The notes: a model not told the origin generated them from the letters alone. A stretch of DNA of 64,000 nucleotides from Eubacterium sp. (GCA_016292095.1 JAEFAB010000074.1:1-64000), one strand, 5' to 3'. Shown: positions 7,786 to 18,228, counted from the stretch's first letter. Numbers and translations: made by a program.

Positions 7786-9042
7786 TTATTTCATAATGTC
7801 GCAGAAATCGAAGGTTGCAAAATAATCCTTTGGTGTTTCCGCACGACGAATCAGTTCTACACTGCCGTCTTCCTTCAACAATAATTCTGCAGATTTCAAA
7901 CGTCCGTTATAGTTATAACCCATAGCATAACCGTGTGCACCGGTATCATGGATTACAAGGAAGTCTCCCAAATCAATCTTTGGAAGTTTTCTGTCTACCG
8001 CAAACTTATCATTGTTTTCGCAAAGAGAACCAACCACATCATAAGTATGGTCGCATGGTTCGTTTTCTTTTCCCATGACGGTAATATGATGATAAGAACC
8101 GTACATTGCAGGACGCATCAGATTTACTGCACAAGCATCTACACCGATATACTCTTTGTAAATATGCTTTTCGTGAACAGCCTTTGTTACCAATGCTCCA
8201 TAAGGTCCCATCATAAAGCGTCCCATTTCCGTATAGATTGCCACATCATCCATTCCTTCCGGAACTAAGATTTCATCATATACTTTATGAACGCCTTCAC
8301 CGATTGCGAAAATATCATTTGGTTCCTGATCCGGTGTATAAGGAATTCCAACACCACCGGAAAGGTTCACAAACGCAATATGAACATCCAATTCTTTCTT
8401 CAAAGAAACCGCCAATTCAAAAATATCCTTGGCAAGCATTGGATAGTATTCGTTTGTTACGGTATTGCTGGCAAGGAATGCATGAATTCCAAAATGCTTT
8501 ACGCCTTTGCCTTTCAAAATACGGAACGCTTCACGAATCTGTTCCGGTGTCATACCATACTTGGCATCTCCCGGATTGTCCATAATTCCGTTACATACTT
8601 CATAAATCCCACCCGGATTGTATCTGCAGGATACGGTTTCCGGAATACCGCATTCAGCTTCCATAAAATCAATCATTGTAATATCATCCAAATTGATAAT
8701 TCCACCTAAAGAATTACAGTATTTGAATTCTCCTTCCGGTGTTTCATTGGATGAAAACATAATTTCATTGTTTCTAAATCCAAGCTTTTCAGCAATCATT
8801 AATTCTGTATAAGAAGAACAGTCTACGCCGATTCCCTCTTCCTTTAAACGCTTGATGATGAATGGATTTGGAGTCGCTTTTACAGCAAAGTATTCACGGA
8901 ATCCCTTATTCCATGAAAATGCCTTATTGACATTTCTTGCGTTTTCTACAAATCCTTTCTCGTCATAAATATGAAAAGGGGTTGGGTATGTCTTTTCAAT
9001 CTCCTTTAACTGCTCTAATGTTACAAATGGTTTCTTTTCCAT
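7786..9042 (-). CDS. lysA: Diaminopimelate decarboxylase-like PLP enzyme
   Basis: The 418-residue protein belongs to the fold III PLP decarboxylases that convert meso-diaminopimelate to lysine. The Schiff-base lysine is in YFAVKATPNP (about residue 53), the glycine loop is GGVGIPY, and the C-terminal active-site motif is GSLCENND. The usual HIGS-type segment reads HAFLASN instead, so it belongs to a divergent branch, and a related substrate cannot be excluded. A strong AGGAGG site precedes the ATG. It is not next to dapA/dapB, which lie at 46-47.6 kb. The 466-aa unknown gene follows after 11 bases. Confidence 0.85.
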   Translation of the reverse strand: MEKKPFVTLEQLKEIEKTYPTPFHIYDEKGFVENARNVNKAFSWNKGFREYFAVKATPNPFIIKRLKEEGIGVDCSSYTELMIAEKLGFRNNEIMFSSNETPEGEFKYCNSLGGIINLDDITMIDFMEAECGIPETVSCRYNPGGIYEVCNGIMDNPGDAKYGMTPEQIREAFRILKGKGVKHFGIHAFLASNTVTNEYYPMLAKDIFELAVSLKKELDVHIAFVNLSGGVGIPYTPDQEPNDIFAIGEGVHKVYDEILVPEGMDDVAIYTEMGRFMMGPYGALVTKAVHEKHIYKEYIGVDACAVNLMRPAMYGSYHHITVMGKENEPCDHTYDVVGSLCENNDKFAVDRKLPKIDLGDFLVIHDTGAHGYAMGYNYNGRLKSAELLLKEDGSVELIRRAETPKDYFATFDFCDIMK

Positions 9043-9084
9043 TTTTCAGTCCTCCTTTGTTTTTTGTGTAGTACCTTTTTCAAT

Positions 9085-10581
9085 CTATCTGCCATAGATA
9101 TCGCACAAATATCTTAAGCGTTCTATATCCTTTGCGTCAACCTGATTTTTTAACATTCTCCAACGCCAGTTTGTTCCCATGGAAGACGGAATGTTCATTC
9201 GTCCCAGACTTCCCACTTTCAAAACATCCTGCATTTGGAAAATAACAATGTTAGCAACACTGGCATATGCTTCACGGAACAGATGGTCCACCAGTTCCTC
9301 AATGGAAGCATGCTTATTTCCCATGTATTCACGGATATATCCCAATTCCCACCATTGCAATCCGGTAAAGTAGCCCACCAGGGTATCGTTATCGTGGGTT
9401 CCGCCGTATGCAACAATGTTCGCATCCCAGTTGTATGGTAAATGCTCATTTTTGCGGTTTCCGTCAAAAGCAAATTCCAGAACTTTCATTCCCGGATAAC
9501 CGCTTTCCTTAAGCACTTCTTCCACTTCCGGAATTTTCACTCCTAAATCTTCGGCAATGATTCGCTTTTCTCCAACGGATTCATTGATGGCACGAATCAG
9601 TTTCATTCCCGGTCCGTCCTTCCACTTTCCGCCGGTTGCATCTTCATCTTCTGCCGGAATGGAATAATACTTTGTCATTCCGATAAAGTGATCGATTCGA
9701 ATGACGTCATAGAGGTTCGCAGAATGTTTCATGCGCTTTCTCCACCATCCGAAATCTTCTTTCTCTAAACGGGTCCAATCATACAATGGATTTCCCCAGC
9801 GCTGTCCTGTTTCAGAAAATGCATCCGGTGGCACGCCCGCCACTTTCTTTGGATTTAAATCTTTATCCAATTGGAAAATCTGTGGATTTTGCCAAACATC
9901 AGCAGAATCCATTGCCATATAAATTGGTATGTCCCCAATAATTTCAATCTTGTTTTCATTGGCATATTCTTTCAGTTTATTCCACTGCCGGTAGAACTTG
10001 AACTGCACAAACATATGAAATGCAATTTCATCCTTCAATAATAAACTGTAATGCTCAACTGCACTCTCTTTTCGGAATTTGATATCATCTTCCCATTCCT
10101 GCCAGGTAATATCCTCAAAATGTTTTTTACAGGCAGTATACAGGCAGTAATCCTTCAACCAGAATTCCTGTTCTTTTACAAATTCCTGATATTCTTCCGT
10201 TTCCTGATGCTTGCTGTTTTCAAAGGCTTTCTGCAACACCTTGCTTCTGGATTCATGAAGCAACCCGTAATCCACATAACCTTCTTCCATGTTCCAACGG
10301 AAGCTTTCCACGTATTCCTTTGTTAACAAGCCTTCTTCAATCAGCATATCCAAATCCACAAAATAAGGATTGCCTGCGAAGGCTGAAAACGAAGCATATG
10401 GGCTGTCCCCAAAACCTGTTGGTCCCAAAGGAAGCACCTGCCAATACTTCTGGCGTGCCTCAACCAACCGGTCCACAAAATCATAAGCATCCTTTCCAAA
10501 AGTTCCTATTCCATACGGAGATGGCAAACTGCTAATGGGCATTAATATCCCGGCACTTCTGTCAAACTCTTTTTGTTTCAT
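9085..10581 (-). CDS. malQ: 4-alpha-glucanotransferase (amylomaltase)
   Basis: The 498-residue GH77 enzyme transfers alpha-1,4-glucan segments between maltodextrins or glycogen chains. Diagnostic segments are LPSPYGIGTFG near the N-terminus, DVWQNPQIFQLD, VIRIDHFIG (nucleophilic Asp), IIAEDLG (acid/base Glu) and GTHDNDT (third carboxylate). Length is that of plain bacterial MalQ without extra N-terminal domains, and no signal peptide is present, so it is cytoplasmic. It starts 20 bases after the rhomboid-like gene. It points to glycogen or maltodextrin metabolism, but no other alpha-glucan gene is in the window. Confidence 0.97.
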   Translation of the reverse strand: MKQKEFDRSAGILMPISSLPSPYGIGTFGKDAYDFVDRLVEARQKYWQVLPLGPTGFGDSPYASFSAFAGNPYFVDLDMLIEEGLLTKEYVESFRWNMEEGYVDYGLLHESRSKVLQKAFENSKHQETEEYQEFVKEQEFWLKDYCLYTACKKHFEDITWQEWEDDIKFRKESAVEHYSLLLKDEIAFHMFVQFKFYRQWNKLKEYANENKIEIIGDIPIYMAMDSADVWQNPQIFQLDKDLNPKKVAGVPPDAFSETGQRWGNPLYDWTRLEKEDFGWWRKRMKHSANLYDVIRIDHFIGMTKYYSIPAEDEDATGGKWKDGPGMKLIRAINESVGEKRIIAEDLGVKIPEVEEVLKESGYPGMKVLEFAFDGNRKNEHLPYNWDANIVAYGGTHDNDTLVGYFTGLQWWELGYIREYMGNKHASIEELVDHLFREAYASVANIVIFQMQDVLKVGSLGRMNIPSSMGTNWRWRMLKNQVDAKDIERLRYLCDIYGR

Positions 10582-10601
10582 CTGCGTTCTCCCATCTTTT
10601 T

Positions 10602-11510
10602 TTACTTGTGTACATGTGTGAACAAATGATCCTGACAGTATTCCTTACCGCCGGAGCACTTGGAACAGTAACGGAACGTCAACTCCGGATGATCCAAATC
10701 TGTTCTTCCACAAACGACACATTTATGTTTTACACCGTTTTTATAAACACGCTGTTTATTTCCTTCATGTACGGATTTCTGGTATGCATAATTTCGTTTC
10801 ACATGACTGGCAGTATTTTTCCCGTAACCGAACAGCCAGTAAATCAGGAAGTTCAGCAAGGACATAAATACTATAACCGTGTGGATAATGGCAATGGATA
10901 CCAGATCCTTCCAGTCTCTAAAGGTTGAGAAAATATCATAGGCAATAAATGCCCCGTAAAGATATGCAAACCACTTGATTCTTACCGGAATGACAAAATA
11001 GAGTAACAATTGCATATCCGGATAAGTAACTGCAAAGGCAAGAAAAATCGACATATTGATGTAGAAAGTGCTTACCATAATAGACACATAAGCTCCGAAG
11101 AATGCTGCGGTATTGTCTACATAGAGAACACCCATTTCCGTTTCGGAATAATAAACTACCATGATGATATAAATCACTATGGCACCAATAATCGTAAATA
11201 AAAATCCTGAAATCAGGAAAACGTTATAGCGAAAAGTTCCCCAAGTACGTTCCAAAGCTGTTCCCAAGGAGTAATATAAAAACAACATCACCACAGTAAA
11301 AATTCCCAAGTCCTGTGGTGCTGTAAATAACCAGGTGATAATACGCCAAACCTGTCCGTGAAGAATCTTGTAAGGATCAAACAAAAGCATTTCATACAAT
11401 TCAGTATTTGCCAGACTGATTACATATCCTACAATATACCCGATAATCAGGTATAAAGTCAGGTTTGGAATAGCATATTTTCCATATTTTCGTTCCAATT
11501 TTGATGGCAT
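10602..11510 (-). CDS. Rhomboid-like membrane protein with C-terminal zinc-finger tail
   Basis: The 302-residue protein has about six hydrophobic segments between residues 15 and 225 arranged like a rhomboid core, including the WRIITWLFTAP segment typical of the loop after helix 1. The catalytic GxSG serine motif is not found (the corresponding region reads FFGAYVSIM), so it is probably an inactive rhomboid relative. After the last helix comes a basic stretch and a C-terminal tail with CVVCG...YCSKC...YC plus His residues, a likely zinc-binding knuckle on the cytoplasmic side. The gene has its own well-formed promoter. Function is unknown; client binding or membrane quality control is only an inference. 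Confidence 0.75.
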   Translation of the reverse strand: MPSKLERKYGKYAIPNLTLYLIIGYIVGYVISLANTELYEMLLFDPYKILHGQVWRIITWLFTAPQDLGIFTVVMLFLYYSLGTALERTWGTFRYNVFLISGFLFTIIGAIVIYIIMVVYYSETEMGVLYVDNTAAFFGAYVSIMVSTFYINMSIFLAFAVTYPDMQLLLYFVIPVRIKWFAYLYGAFIAYDIFSTFRDWKDLVSIAIIHTVIVFMSLLNFLIYWLFGYGKNTASHVKRNYAYQKSVHEGNKQRVYKNGVKHKCVVCGRTDLDHPELTFRYCSKCSGGKEYCQDHLFTHVHK

Positions 11511-11549
11511 ATTTTCCCCTCCGTTTTTTCGTAAAATAAACCTCTATAC

Positions 11550-11578
11550 AGTATAATTTCTGCCCCTGTTTTTGTCAA
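11550..11578 (-). promoter_or_regulatory. SigA-type promoter of the rhomboid-like gene
   Basis: On the minus strand the sequence reads TTGACA (11578-11573), a 17-base spacer and TATACT (11555-11550), a near-consensus vegetative promoter about 40 bases before the gene start. It lies back-to-back with the promoter of the plus-strand activase. Confidence 0.7.
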
Positions 11579-11589
11579 ACCGCTTTCCA

Positions 11590-11618
11590 TTGCAATTTTC
11601 GACAAATTGTACTATAAT
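11590..11618 (+). promoter_or_regulatory. SigA-type promoter of the giant activase
   Basis: TTGCAA at 11590-11595, a 17-base spacer and TATAAT at 11613-11618 form a near-consensus promoter. The start codon at 11690 follows a strong AGGAGG site, leaving a leader of about 65 bases with no obvious riboswitch. Confidence 0.7.
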
Positions 11619-11689
11619 ATCATAGTTTTAGACTTGAAAATTATACTTTAATATAAATAAGAAGAGAGAACACTCTCCAGGAGGATGAA

Positions 11690-14600
11690 ATGAACACATC
11701 AAATACAAATTATCGGTTGGGTATTGATATCGGTTCGACCACTGTCAAGATTGCGATTATTGACAGCGAAAACAAAATTCTTTTTTCTGATTACGAACGT
11801 CATTACGCAAACATTCAGGAAACGCTTGCACTTCTTTTGAAGAAGGCAATGGGAGAATTAGGGGATGTAACCTTATCTCCAATGATTACCGGTTCCGGTG
11901 GTCTTGCTTTGGCAAATCATTTAGAAGTTCCGTTCGTACAGGAAGTTGTAGCTGTATCAACTGCTTTGGAAGATTTTGCTCCACAAACTGATGTTGCAAT
12001 TGAGTTGGGTGGTGAAGATGCGAAAATCATTTACTTCTCTAACGGAATCGAACAGCGAATGAATGGTATCTGTGCCGGTGGTACAGGTTCTTTTATTGAC
12101 CAGATGGCATCTCTGTTACAGACCGATGCGTCCGGATTAAATGAATACGCCAAAAGTTATCAGGCAATTTATCCGATTGCTGCCCGTTGTGGTGTATTTG
12201 CGAAAACTGATATTCAGCCACTGATTAACGAAGGAGCAACCAAAGAAGATTTGGCAGCTTCTATTTTCCAGGCGGTTGTTAATCAGACAATTTCAGGACT
12301 TGCCTGCGGAAAACCAATTCGTGGTACCGTTGCATTTTTAGGTGGTCCTCTTCACTTCTTACCGGAATTGAAGAACGCTTTCATCCGTACTTTGAAACTG
12401 GATGATGAGCATATTGTTGCACCGGAGCATTCTCATCTGTTTGCTGCCAGTGGTGCTGCTATGAATTCCGATGAAAAAGTTCAGATTAATATCAATAAAT
12501 TATATACACAGTTGTCCGAGGGAATTCAGATGTCTATGGAAATCAAGCGTCTGGATCCATTGTTCGAAAATGAACAGGAATATGCCGCTTTTATGAAACG
12601 TCATTCTAAAAACTGCGTGAAGAAAGGGGAATTATCTGATTACCACGGAAAGTGCTTCCTTGGTATTGACTCCGGTTCTACTACTACAAAGGCTGCTGTC
12701 GTTGCTGAAGACGGAACATTGCTTTATTCCTTCTACAGCGGAAACAACGGAAACCCTCTTCAAACAATTATTGATGCGATTAAAGATATTTACAAACAAT
12801 TGCCGGCGGATGCACAGATTGTCCGCTCCTGCTCAACCGGATACGGTGAAGCACTCATTAAAGCTGCTCTTCTCTTAGACGAAGGGGAAGTTGAAACCGT
12901 AGCCCACTACTATGCTGCCGCATTCTTTGAGCCGGAAGTTGATTGTATTTTAGATATCGGCGGTCAGGATATGAAATGTATCAAGATTAAAAACGACACC
13001 GTCGACAGTGTACAGTTAAACGAAGCTTGTTCTTCCGGATGTGGTTCCTTTATCGAAACATTTGCCAAGTCTTTGGACTACACGGTTCAGGATTTTGCAA
13101 AGGAAGCTTTATTTGCACAGAACCCTACAGATTTGGGAACAAGATGTACTGTATTTATGAATTCCAACGTTAAGCAGGCACAGAAAGAAGGCGCTACCGT
13201 CGCTGATATTTCTTCCGGTCTCGCTTACTCGGTTATTAAGAACGCATTGTACAAGGTTATTAAGATTACAGATGCATCTGACCTTGGAAAGAAAATTGTT
13301 GTTCAGGGTGGAACCTTCTACAACAATGCGGTTCTTCGAAGTTTTGAAAAGATTGCAGGAACAGAAGCAATCCGTCCGGACATTGCCGGTATCATGGGTG
13401 CTTTCGGTGCTGCGTTGATTGCAAGAGAACGTTATCACGGGGAAGAAACTACAATGCTTTCCATTGATGACATTAACAAATTTACATACACCACAAACAT
13501 GACTCGTTGTAAGGGTTGTACCAATGCTTGTATGTTAACAATTAATATGTTCTCTGATGGTCGTCGCTTTATCAGCGGTAACCGTTGCGAAAAAGGAATT
13601 GGCGGAGTGAAAAATCAGGAAAACCTGCCAAACCTTTACGAATACAAATACAACAGAATTTTCGGATACGAACCTTTGGCTCCGGAAGATGCTCCGCGTG
13701 GCGTGGTTGGTATTCCTCGTGTTCTGAATATGTACGAAAACTTCCCTCTTTGGGCAACATTCTTCAAAGAATTAGGATTCAGCGTTATGCTTTCTCCGAA
13801 ATCTTCTCACAAGATTTACGAATTGGGTATTGAATCCATTCCGAGTGAATCCGAATGTTATCCGGCGAAGTTATCCCATGGACATATTACCTGGCTCTTA
13901 AGAGAAGGTGCCAAGTTCATCTGGTATCCATGTATTCCTTACGAACGTGATGAAACTCCGGATGCCAACAACCATTACAACTGTCCAATGGTTACTTCTT
14001 ATGCGGAAAACATCAAGAACAATGTAGAGGAATTGGAAGATGAATCCATTAAGTTTTTAAATCCGTTCCTTGCGTTAACTTCTGAAGAAATCTTCACAAA
14101 ACGTATGGTGGAAATTTTCGGTAAAGTCTTTGGCATTTCCGTTACTGAAGTTACAAATGCTGCACAAAAGGCCTGGGCTGAATTATTGCAGTCTCGTGAA
14201 GACATTAAAATGAAGGGCGAAGAAACCTTAAAATATTTGGAAGAAACCGGTAAGCGTGGTATTGTCCTTGCCGGACGTCCATACCATATTGATCCGGAAA
14301 TCAACCATGGTATCCCTGAAATGATTAACTCCTACGGTTTGGCTGTTTTGACGGAAGATTCCATTTCCCATTTGGGAAATATTGAACGTCCGTTGATTGT
14401 TTCCGACCAGTGGATGTATCACTCCAGACTGTACAAAGCTGCAGAATATGTAAAGCACAGAGATGATTTGGATTTAATCCAGCTCTTCTCCTTCGGTTGT
14501 GGTTTGGATGCGGTTACAACAGATGCGGTCAGCGATATCCTTACTTCTTCCGGAAAAATTTACACTGTTTTAAAGATTGACGAAGTAAACAATTTAGGTG

Positions 14601-15928
14601 CTGCAAGAATTCGAGTTCGTTCTCTTCTTGCTGCCATCCGTGTTCGTGCAGAAAGAGAATTCCATCGTGACATTCAGTCTGCCGTATATCACAAAAAAGA
14701 ATTTACAAAGGAAATGCGCGACGAGCGTTACACGATTTTAACTCCACAGATGAGTCCAATTCATTTCACAATGCTTCAGCATGCTATGAACTCCTGTGGT
14801 TACAACTTCCAACTTATGGAAAGTGACAAGTCCTGCATTGACTATGGTTTGAAATACGTAAACAATGATGCCTGCTACCCTTCTTTAATTGTTGTAGGGC
14901 AGATGATGGAAACATTGTTATCCGGTAAATATGACTTAGACAAAACGGCTGTTATTATTTCCCAGACCGGTGGTGGTTGTCGTGCCACAAACTATATCGG
15001 TTTCATGAGACGTGCTTTAGAGAAAGCCGGAATGGAACATATTCCTGTTCTTTCCTTAAGTCTCCACGGTTTGGAACAACACAGTGGATTTAAGATTACA
15101 CCAAAACTTTTAACAAAGATGATTCAGTCCGTCTTATACGGAGATTTGTTTATGCGTGTCGTTTACCGCACACGTCCATATGAATTGAATCCTGGTGAAA
15201 CAGACCGTCTCCATAAACAATGGGAAGAAAAGCTTTGTAAAGAACTGTCTGATAAGAAGTTTGGCTTTAAGCGTTTCAAGAAAAACCTTGTTCAGATTGT
15301 TAAAGACTTTGATGCGATTCCTAGAAAAGATATTAAAAAACCTCGTGTTGGTATCGTTGGCGAAATTCTTGTAAAGTTCTCTCCTACTGCCAACAACGAT
15401 CTTGTAAACCTTTTGGAAGCGGAAGGCGCCGAAGCTGTCATGCCGGACTTAATCGACTTTTTCCTTTACGGTTTCAGAAATGCTTCTTTCAAATATGAGA
15501 AGCTTGGTTTCAGTAAGAAAGATGCTATCATTAACAACCTTGCTATCAAGATGGTAGAATGGTTTAGAAAGCCGGCGAAAAAAGCACTTATAAAGAGCAA
15601 GTACTTCTCCCCAACTTCTGATATTTGGGAAATGAGTAAAATGGCTGAAAATATTGTTTCTGTCGGAAACCAGACCGGTGAAGGCTGGTTCTTAACCGGA
15701 GAAATGCTTCACTTAATTCATGACGATGTACCAAACATCGTTTGTACCCAGCCATTCGCCTGCCTACCAAACCACGTTGTAGGTAAAGGTGTTATCAAGA
15801 AAATCCGTAACATGCATCCGGAAGCAAACATTGTTGCCGTAGACTACGATCCGGGCGCCAGCGAAGTTAACCAGCTGAACCGAATCAAACTGATGCTTGC
15901 TACAGCCAATAAACGATTGAAGAAATAA
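11690..15928 (+). CDS. Giant 2-hydroxyacyl-CoA dehydratase activase-family protein
   Basis: The 1412-residue protein has two tandem BadF/BadG-type ATPase modules of the ASKHA fold: module 1 (about 1-270, [10 protein letters not shown] and [11 protein letters not shown]) and module 2 (about 325-590, [10 protein letters not shown] and [12 protein letters not shown]). A cysteine segment CKGCTNAC...GNRCEKG follows, then about 800 residues resembling the DUF2229/dehydratase-activase-related region, including a C-terminal part like the B-type subunit. Known small activases use ATP to push an electron into 2-hydroxyacyl-CoA dehydratases through a 4Fe-4S cluster. Here no separate dehydratase subunits lie nearby, so the substrate is unknown; a self-contained ATP-driven reductase is an inference. 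It is one of only three plus-strand genes, with its own promoter and terminator. Confidence 0.9.
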   Translation: MNTSNTNYRLGIDIGSTTVKIAIIDSENKILFSDYERHYANIQETLALLLKKAMGELGDVTLSPMITGSGGLALANHLEVPFVQEVVAVSTALEDFAPQTDVAIELGGEDAKIIYFSNGIEQRMNGICAGGTGSFIDQMASLLQTDASGLNEYAKSYQAIYPIAARCGVFAKTDIQPLINEGATKEDLAASIFQAVVNQTISGLACGKPIRGTVAFLGGPLHFLPELKNAFIRTLKLDDEHIVAPEHSHLFAASGAAMNSDEKVQININKLYTQLSEGIQMSMEIKRLDPLFENEQEYAAFMKRHSKNCVKKGELSDYHGKCFLGIDSGSTTTKAAVVAEDGTLLYSFYSGNNGNPLQTIIDAIKDIYKQLPADAQIVRSCSTGYGEALIKAALLLDEGEVETVAHYYAAAFFEPEVDCILDIGGQDMKCIKIKNDTVDSVQLNEACSSGCGSFIETFAKSLDYTVQDFAKEALFAQNPTDLGTRCTVFMNSNVKQAQKEGATVADISSGLAYSVIKNALYKVIKITDASDLGKKIVVQGGTFYNNAVLRSFEKIAGTEAIRPDIAGIMGAFGAALIARERYHGEETTMLSIDDINKFTYTTNMTRCKGCTNACMLTINMFSDGRRFISGNRCEKGIGGVKNQENLPNLYEYKYNRIFGYEPLAPEDAPRGVVGIPRVLNMYENFPLWATFFKELGFSVMLSPKSSHKIYELGIESIPSESECYPAKLSHGHITWLLREGAKFIWYPCIPYERDETPDANNHYNCPMVTSYAENIKNNVEELEDESIKFLNPFLALTSEEIFTKRMVEIFGKVFGISVTEVTNAAQKAWAELLQSREDIKMKGEETLKYLEETGKRGIVLAGRPYHIDPEINHGIPEMINSYGLAVLTEDSISHLGNIERPLIVSDQWMYHSRLYKAAEYVKHRDDLDLIQLFSFGCGLDAVTTDAVSDILTSSGKIYTVLKIDEVNNLGAARIRVRSLLAAIRVRAEREFHRDIQSAVYHKKEFTKEMRDERYTILTPQMSPIHFTMLQHAMNSCGYNFQLMESDKSCIDYGLKYVNNDACYPSLIVVGQMMETLLSGKYDLDKTAVIISQTGGGCRATNYIGFMRRALEKAGMEHIPVLSLSLHGLEQHSGFKITPKLLTKMIQSVLYGDLFMRVVYRTRPYELNPGETDRLHKQWEEKLCKELSDKKFGFKRFKKNLVQIVKDFDAIPRKDIKKPRVGIVGEILVKFSPTANNDLVNLLEAEGAEAVMPDLIDFFLYGFRNASFKYEKLGFSKKDAIINNLAIKMVEWFRKPAKKALIKSKYFSPTSDIWEMSKMAENIVSVGNQTGEGWFLTGEMLHLIHDDVPNIVCTQPFACLPNHVVGKGVIKKIRNMHPEANIVAVDYDPGASEVNQLNRIKLMLATANKRLKK

Positions 15929-15934
15929 GAAATT

Positions 15935-16000
15935 AAAGACACCCAATTGGGATATGTGACCTCTTTACTGAGCACATATTTACGAACTGGGTGTCTTTTT
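15935..16000 (+). terminator. Terminator of the giant activase
   Basis: AAAGACACCCA pairs with TGGGTGTCTTT, followed by a T run. A second stem, ATATGTG/CACATAT, lies inside, giving a long stacked hairpin seven bases after the stop codon. Confidence 0.85.
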
Positions 16001-16036
16001 GGGTTTGTACCTTGGTTTTGGTTTTTTCTTCATTTC

Positions 16037-16463
16037 TAGGATACACTTTTCTTTCTCGTTTTCTGACGGTGTACCCTGGTTTTTAGTTTTTCTTCATTTC
16101 CAGGGTACACTTTTCTTTCTCGTTTTCTGACGGTGTACCTTGGTTTTTAGTTTTTCTTCATTTCCAGGGTACACTTTTCTTTCTCGTTTTCTGGTGGTGT
16201 ACCCTGGTTTTTGGTTTTTCTTCATTTCCAGGGTACACTTTTCTTTTTTGTTTTCTGGTGGTGTACCCTGGTTTTGGGTTTTTCTTCATTTCCAGGGTAC
16301 ATCCAGCAGTTTTTCTTCACTAAAAGTGTACCCTGATTTTGAAACTTTTCTTGTTTCCAGGGTACACCCAGTTTTTTCCACCACTAAATGTGTACCCTAA
16401 CTTTGCGTTTTTTCCCATTTCCAGGGTACACCCAGTTTTTTCCACCACTAAATGTGTACCCTG
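16037..16463. repeat. Array 2 of GTACAC palindromic tandem repeats (7 units, 64-bp period)
   Basis: Seven units start near 16037, 16101, 16165, 16229, 16293, 16358 and 16422, a period of 64 or once 65 bp. Each unit is about 42 bases with arms CAGGGTACAC / GTGTACCCTG around an 18-24 base pyrimidine-rich centre, then about 22 T-rich bases (TTTTTAGTTTTTCTTCATTTC). The first four units are nearly identical; units 5-7 have a different centre (CCAGTTTTTTCCACCACTAAAT). The array fills the space between two convergent genes, the activase and the sigma factor. Arm sequence, unit size and spacer length match array 1 at the left end of the window. The 86-aa ORF called across it is a by-product of the repeats. 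Confidence 0.9.
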
Positions 16464-16495
16464 CAAAAGATTATTTTACATTTCTTAATGCAACT

Positions 16496-18103
16496 CTACT
16501 TCAAAATCAAAATTTCCGAAACGCTTCTTCTTTGCTCTTCCGAAACATCTTTCAATCTTCCACTTTTCACTAATGCATCCTTAATGTACCTCATAAACAT
16601 TCCTTCGGCGCCAAACAACTGCTGTGATGTAAAGTCCCGCTGAATTTTCGTATTTTTTGGAAGATAAGCGCTCCCTAACACTTCGCGACGGTATTCATCA
16701 ATCGCTTCCTGATATTCCTCCAATACAGAATTCTTGATTTGTTTTGCCAAAGACAGTAGCTTCTTCTTCGTCTCGCCGTCTCTCAGTCCAACGATTGCCA
16801 GTTTAAAAGTGTCACCATTCTTTCGAATATATCCCTTTTCCAACATCAATACATACTCATCAACACTCAACTCTTCTCCCTGGGTAAATCGCTTCAAGAG
16901 CCTTAATTCCGGTTCAATATTAGCACCGCCATAATGTTCATTCACCCGCTTTTCTGTCCACTCCCCGTCAATCAACCATAGGATGACATTCTCATTTTCG
17001 TTCCAACACGGTCCGCAAAAGTATTCATTCCAAAGCGCAGGTTTTTCTATTATTTCATTTTCTACTGAAGCAACAATAATATTTTCACCGCCATCGGCAC
17101 GAATGGTTGCAGCTTCCTGAAATGAAATCTTCTTTTGAAATCCATTCTCTGATGTCGCCAGCAGATAGAACATCAGCGACCACATTCTAAAATTCTCATC
17201 CTTGGGGCCAACGATATCATCACTATGTAAGTACCCACCTTGGACAATTTCATCAAATAACCGATTGGCAATTTTTCCTGTGATTGTTTCATACAATTTT
17301 TCTGTTGCGTGAATGTTTTCTTCTGTTTCTTCGTCAATCAGAATATTGCAGAGATAGTTATTTTTCTTTCTTAAGACCAGCTGATATTCTTCCAGATATT
17401 CTAATTCGCTTTCCACATAAACCGGAGAAACCCCAAGCAGATCTGCGATTTGTTCCACTGTCAATTCTTCTTTCTGAATGCTATAAAGTATATTTTGTGA
17501 CAGAGCACTTCGTACAAAATTTATCGGATACCCCACGGTTCCAAGTCCCCCACTCATCCCAACATTGCTAAAGTTTATCGGATTAAATTTCAATTCATTT
17601 CTGTTTCTCATCTTTTCCATTCCTTTCTTCATTTCCGCCTTGGCAACATTTAAATGCCATTTCACCGTGCCCAGTGGAACATCCAATATTTTTGCAATTT
17701 CTGTTTGCTTCTTTTCTTCGTAATAATATAGAATCAATACTTTCCGTTGAATTTTAGATAGATAGGCAATTTCCTGCTGAATCCGTTCACAATTTTCCCG
17801 GTGAATCAAATTATTCAGAGCACTTTCTTTCTCGTCTGCAAAATCCATCGTTCCCTCATCAATTGAGAGATTGTATTTTGTTTTTGCATTTCCTCGATAG
17901 AAATTAGTCAGCGTATTTTTTGCCACTACCCACACAAATCCTTCCACATTTTCAACGTCTTTGACGCATAATGAACGGTAAAGATTCAAAGCAATTTCCT
18001 GAGTAATATCTTCTACATCTGCTTCATTTGCCACTCTCTTTTTTACATATGCATAAATTCTGTCAATGTATTGTTCTACAGTTTCGTTTGCTTTATTTTT
18101 CAT
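16496..18103 (-). CDS. Sigma-70 family factor with a very long C-terminal extension
   Basis: The start at 18103 is chosen because GAGGTGG lies just upstream; the ORF-track start is 16 codons longer and has no such site. The 535-residue protein begins with an ECF-like sigma region 2 (about 5-75, DVEDITQEIALNLYRSL) and region 4 (about 110-165, ILDVPLGTVKWHLNVAK). About 365 further residues follow. They include a second helix-turn-helix (about 215-245, LTVEQIADLLGVSPVYVESEL) and an alpha/beta region with no motif I recognise. No anti-sigma gene is adjacent. A sensory or self-regulatory role for the extension is inference. The gene converges on array 2, and its upstream region holds a palindromic repeat element. 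Confidence 0.8.
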   Translation of the reverse strand: MKNKANETVEQYIDRIYAYVKKRVANEADVEDITQEIALNLYRSLCVKDVENVEGFVWVVAKNTLTNFYRGNAKTKYNLSIDEGTMDFADEKESALNNLIHRENCERIQQEIAYLSKIQRKVLILYYYEEKKQTEIAKILDVPLGTVKWHLNVAKAEMKKGMEKMRNRNELKFNPINFSNVGMSGGLGTVGYPINFVRSALSQNILYSIQKEELTVEQIADLLGVSPVYVESELEYLEEYQLVLRKKNNYLCNILIDEETEENIHATEKLYETITGKIANRLFDEIVQGGYLHSDDIVGPKDENFRMWSLMFYLLATSENGFQKKISFQEAATIRADGGENIIVASVENEIIEKPALWNEYFCGPCWNENENVILWLIDGEWTEKRVNEHYGGANIEPELRLLKRFTQGEELSVDEYVLMLEKGYIRKNGDTFKLAIVGLRDGETKKKLLSLAKQIKNSVLEEYQEAIDEYRREVLGSAYLPKNTKIQRDFTSQQLFGAEGMFMRYIKDALVKSGRLKDVSEEQRRSVSEILILK

Positions 18104-18228
18104 TGAATTCCACCTCGTTTTCTGAACATGTTCACATATTAAGACGAGCAACTTTTAAAAAGGTTGGAAAAAATTCCATTTATTTAATAATATCTGAAAA
18201 ATCTAAAAAAAGACAATCGAACGCTCCT

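Noticed and set aside
11690-15928. Frameshift-fused multiple genes instead of one giant activase
   Set aside because: The frame is continuous for 1412 codons with conserved domains in order, and fused activases of this length are known in related bacteria.
16037-16463. CRISPR array
   Set aside because: The parts that would be spacers are themselves conserved between units, the repeats are pairs of short inverted arms, and no cas gene is present.
16140-16573. Plus-strand ORFs of 86, 61 and 63 aa over array 2
   Set aside because: They read through palindromic repeats with a 64-base period, have no ribosome sites and run antisense into the sigma factor gene.
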